DNA of 5,455 nucleotides. Source: an uncultured Collinsella sp. (GTDB taxonomy: Bacteria; Actinomycetota; Coriobacteriia; Coriobacteriales; Coriobacteriaceae). How positions within the stretch are numbered: position 1 is the first letter of the stretch; every line of letters starts with the position of its first letter. A model generated the notes under the pieces. The model was not told the DNA's origin and did not search any database. It saw nothing but the letters and a program-made list of their open reading frames with translations. The stretch lies in assembly GCA_900555515.1 (NCBI GenBank), contig USLO01000121.1:1-5455 (forward strand), given 5' to 3'. Of the stretch, positions 5,080-5,455 are shown piece by piece. The position numbers were made by a program, and so were the translations under genes.

Positions 5080-5107
5080 AGTTTCGTCCTTTCAAAAGCG
5101 CCGCGAC

Positions 5108-5172
5108 AGCGCCGTAGGTGACAAGATTCCTGTCATTGTACCCGAACGCCGTGCGTCCTTACCTACGGCGCT
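5108..5172. repeat. 12-bp perfect inverted repeat across the Bax inhibitor-1 gene leader
   Basis: AGCGCCGTAGGT (5108-5119) and its exact complement ACCTACGGCGCT (5161-5172) are 41 bases apart. One arm encodes the last residues (ERRR) and part of the stop codon of the upstream gene; the other lies in the leader of the membrane-protein gene. A further AGCGCCG copy at 5097-5103, next to a short T-run on the - strand, can compete for the same partner. It could be an RNA hairpin, an attenuator or a DNA dyad. Confidence 0.5.
5119..5140 (-). promoter_or_regulatory. Candidate -10 box with adjoining dyad for the Bax inhibitor-1 gene
   Basis: On the - strand TACAAT (5140-5135) is a fair -10, 55 bases before the ATG. 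It abuts the dyad TGACA-GGAATCT-TGTCA (5135-5119), placed where an operator over the transcription start would sit. No clear -35 is found; the hexamer at 17-base spacing is GGTAAG. The evidence is limited to these short matches. Confidence 0.27.
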
Positions 5173-5455
5173 CGCCCTCAAGCGTACGATCAAAGGCCCA
5201 GACCCACCAACGCATCACGTGTGCCTGCGAGCCGTCTGCCCGCTCGCGCGTCTGGTCCTCCAGATACAACTCGGTCGCGTGCCCGCCAAAACGCACCTTA
5301 TAGGTTGCCGTACGGATGCCGTGAACCGTCAGGCCAAACCCAGTGGCCGAGACAATCTCGTCAATCGTAAAGCAACGACCGTCGACCCAGCAGACGGTGA
5401 CCGGCACGACCTGTCCGCCCGCGAGGATGCGAGCCACGACGTCCACATACTGCTT
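5159..5455 (-). CDS. Small uncharacterised protein, 3' part (5' end outside window)
   Basis: The frame is open to the window edge and reads KQYVDVVARILAGGQ, so the GTG at 5446 is probably internal and the true start lies a few codons beyond. About 98 residues are visible. The pattern of a short N-terminal strand, then VVPVTVCWVDGRCFTIDEIV, then TYKVRFGGHATELYLED and a Trp-rich end (RWWVWAF), looks like a small beta-rich protein. It resembles short uncharacterised proteins of anaerobic Firmicutes and Actinobacteria of the form 'PVTIxWEDGRxFxIDxV...GxxxxYxVxIxGxExxLxxExxxWFVE', as I recall them. I cannot name a function. No membrane segment or catalytic motif is seen. The membrane-protein gene starts 79 bases downstream on the same strand, so the two may be co-transcribed. 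Confidence 0.75.
   Translation of the reverse strand, partial: KQYVDVVARILAGGQVVPVTVCWVDGRCFTIDEIVSATGFGLTVHGIRTATYKVRFGGHATELYLEDQTRERADGSQAHVMRWWVWAFDRTLEGERRR

Noticed and set aside
4303..5121. + strand open frame of 272 codons opposite the Bax inhibitor-1 family gene
   Set aside because: The product is His/Asp/Gln/Lys-rich, the antisense image of membrane-helix codons. The - strand protein has clear family hallmarks.

Overview
The window looks like a piece of chromosome from a GC-rich, anaerobe-type actinobacterium. My best guess is a gut Coriobacteriia member close to Collinsella. This rests on the GC-rich coding bias, the short-form ThiC with its C-terminal cysteine cluster, well-formed AAAGG-type ribosome binding sites, and a GGGGACAGGCACC-type palindrome that I recall from such genomes. 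That assignment is inference; no marker gene is present.

Layout. Two genes lie on the + strand: the 3' part of thiC (1-1026) and complete thiD (1209-2039), consecutive steps in making the pyrimidine half of thiamine. The 182-base gap between them holds two hairpins, a small dyad and a perfect TATAAT box, so thiD may have its own promoter. After thiD comes a 332-base gene-free stretch (2040-2371). It is packed with repeats: a 14-bp hairpin of REP type, then three 55-bp inverted-repeat units about 80 bp apart, then a possible degraded copy of the first palindrome. Genes on both sides point into this stretch.

The rest is on the - strand. Read in the direction of transcription it holds: the 3' part of a small uncharacterised protein (5159-5455, 5' end outside the window); a Bax inhibitor-1/YccA family membrane protein (4384-5079), followed by a strong terminator; a TIGR02452/microbial PARG-like macro-fold protein (3109-4242), followed by a second strong terminator; and an SGNH/GDSL hydrolase (2372-3031). 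The two terminators suggest that the Bax inhibitor-1, PARG-like and hydrolase genes are largely separate transcription units, not one operon.

The two most noteworthy points are the repeat array between thiD and the hydrolase gene, and the PARG-like protein. The array has three equal-sized units with 23-base loops, the middle one apparently inverted, and an invariant 10-mer in all six arms. The PARG-like protein keeps the GGG-x7-QE signature but has alanine where the family's catalytic second glutamate is expected, and it also has an altered phosphate-loop region. I saw no mobile-element gene, tRNA, rRNA or CRISPR array.
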